The notes beneath the pieces were generated by a model. The model was not told the origin of the DNA. It saw only the letters and a program-made list of their open reading frames with translations, and did no database searches. This document shows, piece after piece, positions 35,583 to 44,566 of a stretch of 64,000 bases of DNA; the first letter of the stretch is position 1; every line of letters begins with the position of its first letter. This stretch comes from Halorubrum amylolyticum (GTDB lineage Archaea > Halobacteriota > Halobacteria > Halobacteriales > Haloferacaceae): NCBI RefSeq assembly GCF_004114995.1, contig NZ_SDJP01000002.1, forward strand, positions 220,170 through 284,169, written 5' to 3'. The position numbers and the translations under genes were made by a program.

Positions 35583-35705
35583 ACCTCCTCTGCCGTCCGC
35601 GGCGACTAGTCGGTACCGGCCGCGGCACGATTCTGCGCGGGTTTCGCTGCGCGGTACCGCGGCGCGGATCGGTACCCCGGACGCCCGCCGGCGCCCGCGG
35701 CGCAC

Positions 35706-35714
35706 CCTTTATAC
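35706..35714 (+). promoter_or_regulatory. TATA box for MBF1
   Basis: CCTTTATAC about 28 nt before the ATG at 35738. Confidence 0.5.
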
Positions 35715-35737
35715 CACCGGGAGCGCTACCGTCGCGT

Positions 35738-36280
35738 ATGCCCCAGTGTGAGATGTGTGGCGCCGACGAGGCCTCGCTGACGACGACGAAGGTCGAAGGC
35801 GCCGAGCTGGAGCTGTGCAGCTCGTGTACGGACTTCGGCACCGAGGTCCGCGACGAGTCCACCGGCTCCGGCGGCAGCAAGTACTCCACGAGTTCGAGCA
35901 CCGGGAAGTCGTCCGGGTCCTCCTCCGGCTCGTCGGGCGGCTCGTCCGGTTCGTCCGGTTCGTCGGGCGGGTCGACGCGCCCCCGCGACATGTTCGACGA
36001 CATGGACGAGATCGCCACCGACTACGACGACCAGATCCGAAACGCCCGCGAGTCCCGCGATCTCAGCCAGGAGGAGCTGGCCGACCAGCTCAACGAGAAG
36101 GCGAGCCTCATCCGGAAACTCGAGCGCGGCGACACGCTCCCGACCGACGAGGTCCAGCGGAAACTGGAGAGCGCGCTCGACATCTCGCTGGTCGAGGGCG
36201 AGTCCGTCGACGACGCCGACTGGGACAGCGGCGACGCCGGGACGATGACGCTCGGCGACGTGGTCAAGCGGAAAGACTGA
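35738..36280 (+). CDS. mbf1: Archaeal multiprotein bridging factor (MBF1)
   Basis: A 180-residue protein with an N-terminal zinc ribbon (CEMCGADE and CSSCTDFG, two CxxC pairs) and a C-terminal Cro-type HTH (about 105-150; DLSQEELADQLNEKASLI, then LERGDTLPTDEVQRKLE). This is the archaeal MBF1 layout, with the two domains joined by a long Ser/Gly linker (about 44-80). MBF1 in archaea binds the small ribosomal subunit and influences translation; it also acts as a co-activator in eukaryotes. Haloarchaea usually have one copy. Confidence 0.92.
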   Translation: MPQCEMCGADEASLTTTKVEGAELELCSSCTDFGTEVRDESTGSGGSKYSTSSSTGKSSGSSSGSSGGSSGSSGSSGGSTRPRDMFDDMDEIATDYDDQIRNARESRDLSQEELADQLNEKASLIRKLERGDTLPTDEVQRKLESALDISLVEGESVDDADWDSGDAGTMTLGDVVKRKD

Positions 36281-36316
36281 CGGTCAGGCCTCTCCGGGCC
36301 CTCTTTCTTCCGCCGA

Positions 36317-36736
36317 TCACTGCCGTCCGACCCGACGCCACATTCCGACGAGCAAGACCGTGAGCAGCCCGAACGCGACGAGCGAGAGGTTCGGTATCGT
36401 GAGTCCGAGCGCCGGGCTCTGCCACAGAACGGCCGCGCACGGGCCGCCGAGCGCGCACTGCGCCGTCGTCGCTTGGAGGTACGAGTGGTAGGCGGCGAGG
36501 CTCAGCCCGAGCCCCACGAACGGGAGCGCGGTCCGGACGACCGCCGGACGGTTCTCCCACGCCGCGATCCCGAGCACCGCGACGAGCGGGTACATGGCGA
36601 TCCGCTGGTACCAACACAGGTCGCAGGGCGTGAGCCCCAGCCCGAGGCTGAACCAGAGGCTCCCGGCGGTCGCGACCGTCGCGACGAGCGCCGCGGCCGA
36701 GAGCCAGAGGGTCGTCTCGGCGGGGCGGACCGTCAC
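36317..36736 (-). CDS. dsbB: Disulfide bond formation protein DsbB
   Basis: A 139-residue membrane protein with four helices. TPCDLCWYQRIAMYP carries the first redox Cys pair and AQCALGGPCAAVLW the second, exactly the DsbB layout that passes electrons from a DsbA-like thioredoxin to quinone. Its start overlaps the stop of the upstream DICT gene by four bases, so they are co-translated. No dsbA-like gene is adjacent. Confidence 0.92.
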   Translation of the reverse strand: MTVRPAETTLWLSAAALVATVATAGSLWFSLGLGLTPCDLCWYQRIAMYPLVAVLGIAAWENRPAVVRTALPFVGLGLSLAAYHSYLQATTAQCALGGPCAAVLWQSPALGLTIPNLSLVAFGLLTVLLVGMWRRVGRQ

Positions 36737-37527
36737 GCCGCCGCCCCGCCGTCGTCCGCCCGCTCAGATCCGCCGTAGCGCTCGGTCAGGTAATCGATGA
36801 TGTAATCGACCGTCTCGGGGTCGTAGCTCCAGAACCCGTAGAACTCGCTCGGGGCGCGCTCCTCGGCGAGCAGCGCGCACTTCGCGTCGTCGTACCCGCC
36901 GCCGTCGTACGCGACGAACCACGTCTCGCGGAGCTCGGCGGTCTCGCCGACGTGAACGGCGTAGTGTTCCACGGAGGGAGCGTCGCCCTCGTCCGCGGCG
37001 TACGCGTGCACGTCGAGCCGCTCCTTCTCGCCGAGCAGGTCGTAGGTGTCCGACTCGCCGGTGAGCACGTCGAGCGTCTGGAAGCCGGCGTGGAGCTCCC
37101 CGTCGCCGACCCGCCACGCGCGGTCCTCGATCTCGCGGGACGCGGCAACCATGTCCGCGCGCGAGTAGGAGGTGAACATCGTCTCGTCGAGGTGGTCCAA
37201 CACCGCCTCGCCGACGCGGCCGCCGGTCGACGCTCCGGCTCGCGGCTCGCCGCCTCCCGATCCGTTGCCTCTCGATCCGTCTCCCGACTCGCCGTCGCCG
37301 TCCGGCCCCGGTAGCAGCTCGCCGACGGTCACGGCCGTGACGAACTCCCCGTCCCGCGCGAGCACGGCGAACCTCTCCGGGCCGGCGGCGGTCTGGTCGT
37401 CGACGATCCGGACGTTGCGGTCGGCGAAGTGCTCTCGGAGCTCGTCCGTGACCGCCGGGTCCGCGTTGAAGACGGTCAGCGTGGCCTCGTGAGCTTCCAC
37501 GCCGGCGATGAGCTCGATGAGGGACAT
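36733..37527 (-). CDS. DICT-domain sensory protein
   Basis: A 264-residue soluble protein. [20 protein letters not shown] begins it; the DICT region follows ([13 protein letters not shown] segment, [28 protein letters not shown]). The centre has a Gly/Ser-rich linker (about 93-118) and an alpha-helical part ([30 protein letters not shown]). DICT domains occur in haloarchaeal light- and redox-sensing systems. The gene overlaps dsbB by 4 bp, suggesting a link to oxidative protein folding. Start 37527 is used; a longer one exists. Confidence 0.75.
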   Translation of the reverse strand: MSLIELIAGVEAHEATLTVFNADPAVTDELREHFADRNVRIVDDQTAAGPERFAVLARDGEFVTAVTVGELLPGPDGDGESGDGSRGNGSGGGEPRAGASTGGRVGEAVLDHLDETMFTSYSRADMVAASREIEDRAWRVGDGELHAGFQTLDVLTGESDTYDLLGEKERLDVHAYAADEGDAPSVEHYAVHVGETAELRETWFVAYDGGGYDDAKCALLAEERAPSEFYGFWSYDPETVDYIIDYLTERYGGSERADDGGAAA

Positions 37528-37676
37528 CCCTTGTCGGACCCACAACAGCGGGGTATAAGGTCGTTTCTGCTCTCGGGGTCAGCGAAACCGCGTCCGGTTT
37601 CACGGCCCGCGAGGACGCTCCGAGGGGGCGTCGCCGAAGCATGAAGCTATTTGCGCCGCGCTCTCCCAGTGCGCGT

Positions 37677-38321
37677 ATGTTCATCCTAGTGAACCTCAAG
37701 GCGTACCCGTGTGACCCGCTCGACGTCGCGACCGCCGCCCGCGACGCCGCCGAGGCGTCCGGCGCGCGGATCGCGGTCTCGCCGCAGGCCGCCGACATCG
37801 CCCGCGTCGCCGACACCGGCGTGGAGACGTGGGGTCAGCACGTCTCGCCGAACGCCCACGGCTCCCACACCGGGTCGACGCTCGCAGAGGCGGTCGCCGA
37901 CAACGGCGCCGAGGGAACGCTCGTGAACCACTCCGAGAACCGCCTGAAGCTCGCCGACATCGACGGCTCCGTCCGCGCGGCCGAGCGCGCCGATCTGGAG
38001 ACGATCGTCTGCGCGAACAACCCCGCGCAGGTCGGCGCCGCCGCCGCGCTCGGTCCCGACGCGGTCGCCGTCGAGCCCCCCGAGCTCATCGGCGGCGACG
38101 TCTCCGTCTCGACGGCCGACCCCGGGATCGTCGAGGACGCGGTCGCGGCCGCCGAGGCCGTCGACCCCGCCGTCGACGTGTTCTGCGGCGCCGGCGTCTC
38201 GACCGGCGAGGACGTGGCCGCCGCCGGCGACCTCGGTGCCGCCGGCGTCCTGCTCGCCTCCGGCGTGGCGAAGGCCGACGACCCGGAGGCCGTGCTCGAA
38301 GACCTCGTCAGCGGGATCTGA
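37677..38321 (+). CDS. tpiA: Triosephosphate isomerase
   Basis: A 214-residue archaeal-type TIM (short form). Asn and Lys in [11 protein letters not shown], His in [11 protein letters not shown], and catalytic Glu in [11 protein letters not shown] are all present, with the phosphate loop [13 protein letters not shown]. It interconverts DHAP and glyceraldehyde 3-phosphate. The TATA-like CTATTTG lies about 30 nt before the ATG at 37677; the longer upstream frame is not used. Confidence 0.95.
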   Translation: MFILVNLKAYPCDPLDVATAARDAAEASGARIAVSPQAADIARVADTGVETWGQHVSPNAHGSHTGSTLAEAVADNGAEGTLVNHSENRLKLADIDGSVRAAERADLETIVCANNPAQVGAAAALGPDAVAVEPPELIGGDVSVSTADPGIVEDAVAAAEAVDPAVDVFCGAGVSTGEDVAAAGDLGAAGVLLASGVAKADDPEAVLEDLVSGI

Positions 38322-38477
38322 GCCTTCGTCACCCTCGGACCCTCGGCCCCCGAGTCGAAAACGGGCTGCTGCGCTTGCGGATCGGTATAAAGACATCGGT
38401 GAGACGCGTTCACACGATCGGAGAAATCGCATGACTGCGGTGGGATCTGTCGCGCGGACGAATCGCGCCGTCTAGTA

Positions 38478-38486
38478 ACCTTTAAC
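38478..38486 (+). promoter_or_regulatory. TATA box for dnaK-dnaJ
   Basis: ACCTTTAAC about 30 nt before the dnaK ATG at 38514. A second TATA-like GGTATAAAG at 38384-38392 lies further up. Confidence 0.5.
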
Positions 38487-38513
38487 CGACACAAGCCGGT
38501 ACATTTGGGCAAG

Positions 38514-40496
38514 ATGGCGAGCAACAAGATCCTCGGTATCGACCTCGGTACCACCAACTCCGCGTTCGCGGTGATGGAGGGCGACGAGCCCGAGATCATC
38601 GCCAACGCGGAAGGCGACCGAACCACCCCCTCGGTCGTCGCCTTCGCCGACGACGGCGAGCGCCTCGTCGGCAAGCCGGCGAAGAACCAGGCCGTCCAGA
38701 ACCCCGACCGCACGATCCAGTCGATCAAGCGGCACATGGGCGAGGACGGCTACACCGTCGAGATCAGCGAGGCGCAAAGCGCCTCTGGCAGCCGGACGGA
38801 GTCCGGCGACGGCGACGAGGAGTACACGCCGGAGCAGGTCTCGGCGATGATCCTCCAGAAGATCAAGCGCGACGCCGAGGAGTACCTCGGCGACGACGTC
38901 GAGAAGGCGGTCATCACCGTCCCCGCGTACTTCAACGACAAGCAGCGGCAGGCGACCAAGGACGCCGGCGAGATCGCCGGCTTCGAGGTCGAGCGCATCG
39001 TCAACGAGCCGACCGCCGCCTCCATGGCGTACGGGCTCGACGACGAGTCCGACCAGACGGTCCTCGTGTACGACCTCGGGGGCGGCACGTTCGACGTGTC
39101 GGTCCTCGATCTGGGCGGCGGCGTCTACGAGGTCGTCGCCACGAACGGGGACAACGACCTCGGCGGCGACGATTGGGACGAGGCGCTCATCGACCACCTC
39201 GCCGACGAGTTCGAAAACGACCACGGGATCGACCTCCGCGAGGACCGGCAGGCGCTCCAGCGGCTGAAAGACGCCGCCGAGGAGGCGAAGATCGAGCTGT
39301 CCAACAAGAAGGAGACGACGGTTAACCTCCCCTTCATCACCGCGACCGACAGCGGTCCGGTCCACCTCGAACAGTCCGTCACCCGCGCGACGTTCGAGAA
39401 CCTCACCTCCGACCTCATCGAGCGCACCGTCGAGCCGACCGAGCAGGCGCTCGCCGACGCCGACTACGCCAAGTCCGACATCGACGAGGTCATCCTCGTC
39501 GGCGGCTCGACCCGGATGCCGCAGGTCCAGGAGAAGGTCGCGGAGCTCGTCGGACAGGAGCCGAAGAAGAACGTCAATCCCGACGAGGCGGTCGCGCTCG
39601 GCGCGGCGGTCCAGGGCGGCGTGCTCTCCGGCGACGTCGACGACATCGTCCTGCTGGACGTGACCCCGCTCTCGCTCGGGATCGAGGTGAAGGGCGGCCT
39701 CTTCGAGCGACTCATCGAGAAGAACACCACCATTCCGACCGAGGAGTCGAAGGTGTTCACCACGGCCGCGGACAACCAGACCTCCGTCAACGTCCGCGTC
39801 TTCCAAGGCGAACGCGAGATCGCCGACGAGAACGAGCTGCTCGGCGCGTTCCAGCTCTCCGGCATCCCGCCGGCGCCCGCCGGAACCCCGCAGATCGAGG
39901 TCTCCTTCAACATCGACGAGAACGGCATCGTCAACGTCGAGGCCGAGGACCAGGGCTCGGGCAACGCCGAGTCGATCACCATCGAGGGCGGCGTCGGCCT
40001 CTCCGACGAGGAGATCGATGAGATGCAGGAGGAGGCCGAGAAGCACAAGGAGGAGGACGAGGCCCGCCGCGAGCGGATCGAGGCCCGCAACGAGGCCGAA
40101 ACGACGATCCAGCGCGCCGAGACCCTCTTAGAGGAGAACGAGGAGGAGCTCGACGACGACGAGCTCGTCGCCGACATCGAGGCGGCCATCGAGGGCGTCG
40201 AGGAGGTCCTCGAAGACGAGGACGCCGACACCGACGAGATCGAATCCGCCACCGAAGCCCTCACCGAGGAACTGCAGGAGATCGGCAAGCAGATGTACGA
40301 GGGACAGGCCGCACAGGCCGGTCCGGGCGGCGCGGGCGGTGCCGCCGGCGCCGGTCCCGGCGGGATGGGCGGCATGGGCGGCGCCGCCGGTCCGGGCGGT
40401 GCGGGTCCCGGAGGCGCGGGTGGTGCGGGCGCGGACGGCGACGACGAGGAGTACGTCGACGCCGACTTCGAAGACGTTGATGAGAACGACGAGTAG
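38514..40496 (+). CDS. dnaK: Molecular chaperone DnaK (Hsp70) with palindrome-derived insertions
   Basis: A 660-residue Hsp70: [19 protein letters not shown] at the start, [11 protein letters not shown] and [12 protein letters not shown] in the ATPase domain, then the substrate-binding domain and a Gly-rich tail ending in acidic residues. Two oddities. At residues 86-98 (38769-38807) an extra segment [13 protein letters not shown] is encoded by two back-to-back hairpins (GAGGCGC-AAA-GCGCCTC and GCCGGAC-GGA-GTCCGGC) that match the intergenic repeat near 4.74 kb. At the 3' end the coding region closes with ENDE inside a 12-bp hairpin, and a DVDDDDEE-stop remains 65 bp downstream. dnaJ follows; grpE is not adjacent. 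Confidence 0.95.
   Translation: MASNKILGIDLGTTNSAFAVMEGDEPEIIANAEGDRTTPSVVAFADDGERLVGKPAKNQAVQNPDRTIQSIKRHMGEDGYTVEISEAQSASGSRTESGDGDEEYTPEQVSAMILQKIKRDAEEYLGDDVEKAVITVPAYFNDKQRQATKDAGEIAGFEVERIVNEPTAASMAYGLDDESDQTVLVYDLGGGTFDVSVLDLGGGVYEVVATNGDNDLGGDDWDEALIDHLADEFENDHGIDLREDRQALQRLKDAAEEAKIELSNKKETTVNLPFITATDSGPVHLEQSVTRATFENLTSDLIERTVEPTEQALADADYAKSDIDEVILVGGSTRMPQVQEKVAELVGQEPKKNVNPDEAVALGAAVQGGVLSGDVDDIVLLDVTPLSLGIEVKGGLFERLIEKNTTIPTEESKVFTTAADNQTSVNVRVFQGEREIADENELLGAFQLSGIPPAPAGTPQIEVSFNIDENGIVNVEAEDQGSGNAESITIEGGVGLSDEEIDEMQEEAEKHKEEDEARRERIEARNEAETTIQRAETLLEENEEELDDDELVADIEAAIEGVEEVLEDEDADTDEIESATEALTEELQEIGKQMYEGQAAQAGPGGAGGAAGAGPGGMGGMGGAAGPGGAGPGGAGGAGADGDDEEYVDADFEDVDENDE
38765..38807. 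repeat. In-frame copy of a palindromic repeat inside dnaK
   Basis: Positions 38765-38795 match, in reverse orientation, the intergenic repeat at about 4727-4757 at nearly every base apart from the three-base loop. A second hairpin (38791-38807) follows. The block has no counterpart in DnaK proteins I recall and falls in a loop of the ATPase domain. Confidence 0.7.
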
Positions 40497-40542
40497 TCGT
40501 TCTCATCAGCCGACCAGAACTGCTCCGCAGTTCCGGTGACGT
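40473..40542. repeat. Probable 60-bp palindromic insertion at the dnaK 3' end
   Basis: GACGT occurs at 40473-40477 and again at 40538-40542, as a target duplication would. The 60 bases between contain a perfect 12-bp hairpin (GATGAGAACGAC at 40479-40490, loop GAGTA, GTCGTTCTCATC at 40496-40507), with the dnaK stop in the loop, and a second hairpin GAACTGC-TCC-GCAGTTC. After the right GACGT comes codons for DVDDDDEE and a stop in another frame, which look like the original dnaK end. Confidence 0.55.
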
Positions 40543-40649
40543 GGACGATGACGACGAAGAGTAGCGCCGACCCCTTCGATTCGCGGCAGCCCTCGGACGC
40601 GCCGCGTAACACGACGCAGCCACGAACGACTCAACAACGAACGTAACGC

Positions 40650-41810
40650 ATGAGCGAGAACTTCTACGACGTCCTCGGGGTATCGCGGGACGCCAGCGAG
40701 GAAGAGATCAAGAAGGCGTACCGCAAGCAGGCCGCCAAACACCACCCGGACGTCAGCGACGACGACGACGCCGAGGAGCGGTTCAAGAAGATCCAGAAGG
40801 CCAAGGAGGTGCTCACCGACGAGCAGAAGCGCCAGCAGTACGACCAGATGGGCCACGACCGCTTCACCGAGGCCGACAAGCGCGGCGCGACCGGCGGCGG
40901 CCCCGGCGGCGCGGGCGGCCCCTTCGGCGGCGCGGGGGGCGCCGGCGGTGCCGGCGGTTTCGAGGACATCTTCAACCAGTTCTTCGGCGGTGGCGGCGGC
41001 CGCGGCGGTCGCGGCGGCGGCAACCGACCGCGACAGGGAAGCGACCTCCGGACGGGCCTCACGATCGACTTGGAAGAGGCGTTCGAGGGCGCGACCAAGG
41101 AGGTCACCCTCACCCGCCCGACCGACTGTGACACCTGCGGCGGCGCGGGTCATCCGCCCGACGCCGATGTGGAGACCTGCCCGCAGTGTAACGGGCGCGG
41201 GCAGGTCCAGCAGGTCCAGCAGACGCCGCTCGGCCGGGTCCAGCAGACCTCGACGTGTCCCCGGTGTGAGGGCGAGGGCGAACTGTACAGCGAGGACTGC
41301 GCCGACTGCGGCGGCGACGGCGTCGTCCGCGAGAAGGCGACGCTCTCGGTCGAGATACCGGCGGGCATTCGCTCGGGACAGAGCCTCCGGATGGAGCGCG
41401 AGGGCGCGCCCGGTGAGAACGGCGGTCCGAAGGGCGACCTGCTGATCGAGGTCAACGTGAATGTCGGCGACCGGTTCGAGCGCGACGGCGACGACCTCCG
41501 CGTGAACGAGGCGGTCTCCTTCCCGCAGGCCGTCTTCGGCGACACGATCGAGGTCGAGACGGTCGACGGCAGCGTGGAGATGGACGTGCCCGCCGGCACC
41601 CAGAGCGGCGAGACGTTCCGCCTCAAGGGGAAGGGAATTCCCCGCCTGCGCCGGCGCGGTCGCGGCGACCTCTACGTGCAGGTCGGGGTCGTGATCCCGG
41701 AGTCGCTCAACGAGGAGCAGCGCGAGGCGCTGGAGGCGTTCGCCGAGGCCGGCGGCGAGGACGTCGACGTCGCCGGCGGCTTCTTCGAGAAGCTGAAGGG
41801 CTCCTTCTGA
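40650..41810 (+). CDS. dnaJ: Chaperone DnaJ (Hsp40)
   Basis: A 386-residue class I DnaJ. The J domain holds HPD in [15 protein letters not shown]; a Gly/Phe-rich region follows (about 75-125). Four CxxCxGxG repeats ([32 protein letters not shown]) bind two zinc ions, and the C-terminal substrate-binding domains are complete. It stimulates DnaK ATPase. It lies 153 nt after the dnaK stop, separated by the palindromic insertion, and is probably co-transcribed with dnaK. Confidence 0.96.
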   Translation: MSENFYDVLGVSRDASEEEIKKAYRKQAAKHHPDVSDDDDAEERFKKIQKAKEVLTDEQKRQQYDQMGHDRFTEADKRGATGGGPGGAGGPFGGAGGAGGAGGFEDIFNQFFGGGGGRGGRGGGNRPRQGSDLRTGLTIDLEEAFEGATKEVTLTRPTDCDTCGGAGHPPDADVETCPQCNGRGQVQQVQQTPLGRVQQTSTCPRCEGEGELYSEDCADCGGDGVVREKATLSVEIPAGIRSGQSLRMEREGAPGENGGPKGDLLIEVNVNVGDRFERDGDDLRVNEAVSFPQAVFGDTIEVETVDGSVEMDVPAGTQSGETFRLKGKGIPRLRRRGRGDLYVQVGVVIPESLNEEQREALEAFAEAGGEDVDVAGGFFEKLKGSF

Positions 41811-41886
41811 GACGGGGCGGCGACCCGTTGCGGACCCCGCCCTCGCCGACCCGTACCTTTTCCGTGGTTCGGTCCCTGCTTCGGGT

Positions 41887-42207
41887 ATGGGCTACGACGC
41901 GACCGCCTACGACGACGTCGAACCGCGCGCCCCGGGCATGTACTTCCTCCGCGACGCGCTCGACTGCGGGGGGCTCGGAGTCACGGTCGTTGAGGCTGAC
42001 GACGGCTGGGAAGGGATGGAACACGACCACGGCGAGGAGGGCCACGAGGAGGTGTACGTGCTGCTCCACGGCGAGGCGACCCTCACCGTCGACGGCGACC
42101 CCGTCGGGCTCGGCCCCGGGGACGCGGTCCGAGTCGACGCCGACTCCACCCGCGATCTGGCCTTCTCCGCGGACGGCTCGAAGATGGTCATCGCCGGCGC
42201 GCCCTGA
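41887..42207 (+). CDS. Cupin-domain protein
   Basis: A 106-residue single cupin. The metal motif is HDHGEEGHEEVYVLLHGEATL with several His and a Glu, and a second half (GDAVRVDADSTRDLAF) follows. Such small cupins may be isomerases, dioxygenases or storage-like sensors; the substrate is not known. TATA-like ACCTTTTCC about 28 nt before the ATG supports a leaderless start. Confidence 0.85.
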   Translation: MGYDATAYDDVEPRAPGMYFLRDALDCGGLGVTVVEADDGWEGMEHDHGEEGHEEVYVLLHGEATLTVDGDPVGLGPGDAVRVDADSTRDLAFSADGSKMVIAGAP

Positions 42208-42284
42208 TCGCCCCTCGATCGGCTCGCGACTCCCGGCTTCCGTTCCACGGCGCCCGGCTCGCGGCGCCCGGAACCGCTGCCGCG

Positions 42285-42291
42285 TTTTTAA
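42285..42291 (+). promoter_or_regulatory. TATA box before the AMP-binding-like gene
   Basis: CGTTTTTAAG about 29 nt before the ATG at 42317. Confidence 0.5.
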
Positions 42292-42316
42292 GTCTCGGCC
42301 GCTCCGAGCCACGCGT

Positions 42317-43063
42317 ATGGATGTCGTCGGCGATCTGCTCGATCGCGACCGACGGAGCCGCGAGGTCGCGCTCGTCACGGCCGACGGGCGGGAGCGCACG
42401 TATCGGGACCTGATCACCAACGCGTACAAGGCCGCCAACGTGTTGCGCTACCTCGGCGCCCGCGAGGGCTCGACGGTCGCCGTCGAGCCGAGTCCGGGGC
42501 TCCACACGGCGCTCGCCTTCCTCGGCGCCGCGGGGCTGGGCGCTCCGGTCCGCTTCGACCCCGCGGCGGGCATCGAGCGGGGCGACCGCGTGGTGGTCGT
42601 CGCCGTCGCGGACGAGGCGGAGGCCGAGCCGGCGCCCGGGACCAACCTCGCCGCCTTCGGCGGGCCGCCGAACCGCCCGGAGACGACCCACTGGGAACAG
42701 GAGCTGTGGAGCGAGAACCCGGGGATGCCGCCGAGCACGGTCGCCCCCGACGACCCGGCGGTCCGCGCCGCCGACGGCGTGGTCACTCACGGCGACCTCT
42801 TCGCGGCGGCCGCCTCGGTCGTCGATCGGCACGGGATCGACGCCGGGACGCGGGTCGTTCTCCGAAGCGACCTCTCGGACCCGCGGGCGCTGGCCGCCGG
42901 CGTGGTCGCGTCGCTCTCGGTCGGGGGAACGGTCGTGTTGACGGACCGGGATTCGGGCCGCGGGAGGGGCGAACCTCGCGGCGATCTGGCGGTGATCGTC
43001 GGCGACGAGACCGACCCGCCGGAGCCGCGGCGAGCGACCCTTCCGACCCTCAGGGACGGCTGA
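42317..43063 (+). CDS. Truncated AMP-binding (acyl-CoA synthetase-like) protein
   Basis: A 248-residue protein. Its first ~90 residues (RTYRDLITNAYKAANVLRYLGAREGSTVAV, then LHTALAFLGAAGLGAPV) look like the N-terminus of acyl-CoA/acetyl-CoA synthetases, and the middle repeats the theme (VVTHGDLFAAAASVVDRHG, AGVVASLSVGGTVVLTD). The adenylate-forming core motifs (the TSGTTG-type loop, the GYGxTE and the hinge) are missing, as is the C-domain. So it is probably not an active ligase: either a remnant or a small regulatory paralogue. The last codons and stop are in the first unit of a tandem repeat. Confidence 0.7.
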   Translation: MDVVGDLLDRDRRSREVALVTADGRERTYRDLITNAYKAANVLRYLGAREGSTVAVEPSPGLHTALAFLGAAGLGAPVRFDPAAGIERGDRVVVVAVADEAEAEPAPGTNLAAFGGPPNRPETTHWEQELWSENPGMPPSTVAPDDPAVRAADGVVTHGDLFAAAASVVDRHGIDAGTRVVLRSDLSDPRALAAGVVASLSVGGTVVLTDRDSGRGRGEPRGDLAVIVGDETDPPEPRRATLPTLRDG

Positions 43064-43186
43064 CGCGAGAGCTTCGGGACGGCCGACGGCGAGGGTTTCG
43101 GGACGGCCGACGGCGAGGGTTTCGGGACGGCCGACGGCGAGGGTTTCGGGACGGCCGACGCGCAGGCTCCGGGACGGCCGACGCAC
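43051..43186. repeat. 24-bp tandem repeat, about five and a half copies
   Basis: Units of 24 bp, CGGGACGGCC-GACGGCGAGG-GTTT type, run from 43051 to 43186. The first, diverged unit holds the stop codon of the AMP-binding-like gene (43061-43063); the next three are identical. They lie just upstream of the convergent dppF stop codon. Confidence 0.9.
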
Positions 43187-43195
43187 GGACCCGTC

Positions 43196-44566
43196 TCAGT
43201 CGTCCGTTCGGTCCGGCGCGGCCGTCCGCTCCGACGCGTGGCGCAGACACGTCGACGCGTGTCCCTCGGCGTGGACGGTCCGCTCGGGTGTCGCCTCCTC
43301 GCACGGTGTCGTGAACCGCTCGGAGAGCAGCGCCGCTGCGCCCTCGTCGTCGCCGTCGAGGAGTCGGTCGATTGCCTCCTCCACGGCCGCCTCGACGCCG
43401 GGATCGCCGATCCGGCCGTCGATGTCGAACTCCCTGCGGAGCTCCGCCCTGACGGCGGCGTCCCCCGCGGTCCCGTTCGCTCCGCGGTCGGCGGAGGGGT
43501 CGCCGGCCTCGTCGACGACGGCGTTCTCGCGGACCCGACCGACGTCGACGTCGCCCGCGAGGACGCGGTCCCGGAAGTTCAACAGCCCTCGCCAGTCCGA
43601 CTGGTCGATGTCGATCCCGTCCGGCTGGATGACGCGGTGACACCGCGTGTGGAACCGGCAGCCGTCCGGCGGATCGGCCGGGCTCGGCACCGTCCCGGGC
43701 AGCTCGATCCCGCCGACAGTCGACCGCGGGTCCGGCGCCGGGACCGACGACAGCAGCGCCTCGGTGTAGGGGTGTCGCGGGTCGGCGAAGAGATCGTCGG
43801 TCGGCCCGATCTCGACGATCTCCCCGAGGTACATCACTGCGACGCGGTCACAGATCCGCCTGACGACGGACATGTCATGGCTGATGAACAAAAGCGAGAG
43901 GTCGAACTCCTCCTGCAGGCCGTCGATGAGCGAGAGGATCTCCGCCTGCACCGACACGTCGAGCGCCGAGACGGGTTCGTCGGCGACGAGGAGGTCCGGG
44001 TTCAACGCGAGCGCGCGGGCCAGCGCGACCCGCTGTCTCTGCCCGCCGGAGAGCTCGTGGGGGTACCGGTCGAACTCCTCGGTCGAGAGCCCGACCCGTT
44101 CGAGGAGGTCCTCGACGATCGCCCGTCGCCGGCGGCGGTCGTCCATCCCGTGTATCCGGAGCGGTTCCCCGATCGCCTCCCCGGCGGTCATCCGCGGGTC
44201 GAGGCTCGACGAGGGGTCCTGAAAGACCATCTGCGCCCCCCGTCGGAACGCCTTGCGCTCCGCGTCCCCGAACCGGGTCACGTCGTTCGGGTGCGTGCCG
44301 TCCGGGTTTCGGGTCGCGCCGGCCCGGCCGTTGCCGTTGAACACCACCTCGCCGGCGGTCGGCTCCTCCAGCCGGACGATCGAACGCGCCGCCGTCGACT
44401 TCCCGCAGCCGGACTCGCCGACGAGCCCCAGCGTCTCGCCGGGGGCGATGTCGAAGCTGATCCCGTCGACGGCCTTGGCCGCGCCGACCCGTCGGTTGAA
44501 GATCCCCTCCCTGATCGGGTAGTGCTTCTTCAGGCCCCGGACCGAGAGGAGCGGCCCCTCAGTCAT
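43196..44566 (-). CDS. dppF: Peptide ABC transporter ATP-binding protein (second ATPase)
   Basis: A 456-residue ATPase. Walker A is GLVGESGCGKSTAARSI, the signature HELSGGQRQRVALARAL, and Walker B DLLVADEPVSALDVSVQ, followed by FISHDMSVV. The oligopeptide-type C-domain (PDPRSTVGGIELPGTVPSP, CRFHTRCH) is present, and a ~130-residue acidic tail follows that is longer than usual. It overlaps dppD by 8 bp. It powers peptide uptake with DppD on the inner face of the membrane. Confidence 0.9.
   Translation of the reverse strand: MTEGPLLSVRGLKKHYPIREGIFNRRVGAAKAVDGISFDIAPGETLGLVGESGCGKSTAARSIVRLEEPTAGEVVFNGNGRAGATRNPDGTHPNDVTRFGDAERKAFRRGAQMVFQDPSSSLDPRMTAGEAIGEPLRIHGMDDRRRRRAIVEDLLERVGLSTEEFDRYPHELSGGQRQRVALARALALNPDLLVADEPVSALDVSVQAEILSLIDGLQEEFDLSLLFISHDMSVVRRICDRVAVMYLGEIVEIGPTDDLFADPRHPYTEALLSSVPAPDPRSTVGGIELPGTVPSPADPPDGCRFHTRCHRVIQPDGIDIDQSDWRGLLNFRDRVLAGDVDVGRVRENAVVDEAGDPSADRGANGTAGDAAVRAELRREFDIDGRIGDPGVEAAVEEAIDRLLDGDDEGAAALLSERFTTPCEEATPERTVHAEGHASTCLRHASERTAAPDRTDD

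Noticed and set aside
38431..38475. A 14-codon leader ORF before dnaK (ATG at 38431)
   Set aside because: The TATA-like box upstream is about 45 nt away, which does not fit, and dnaK has its own well-placed TATA box.
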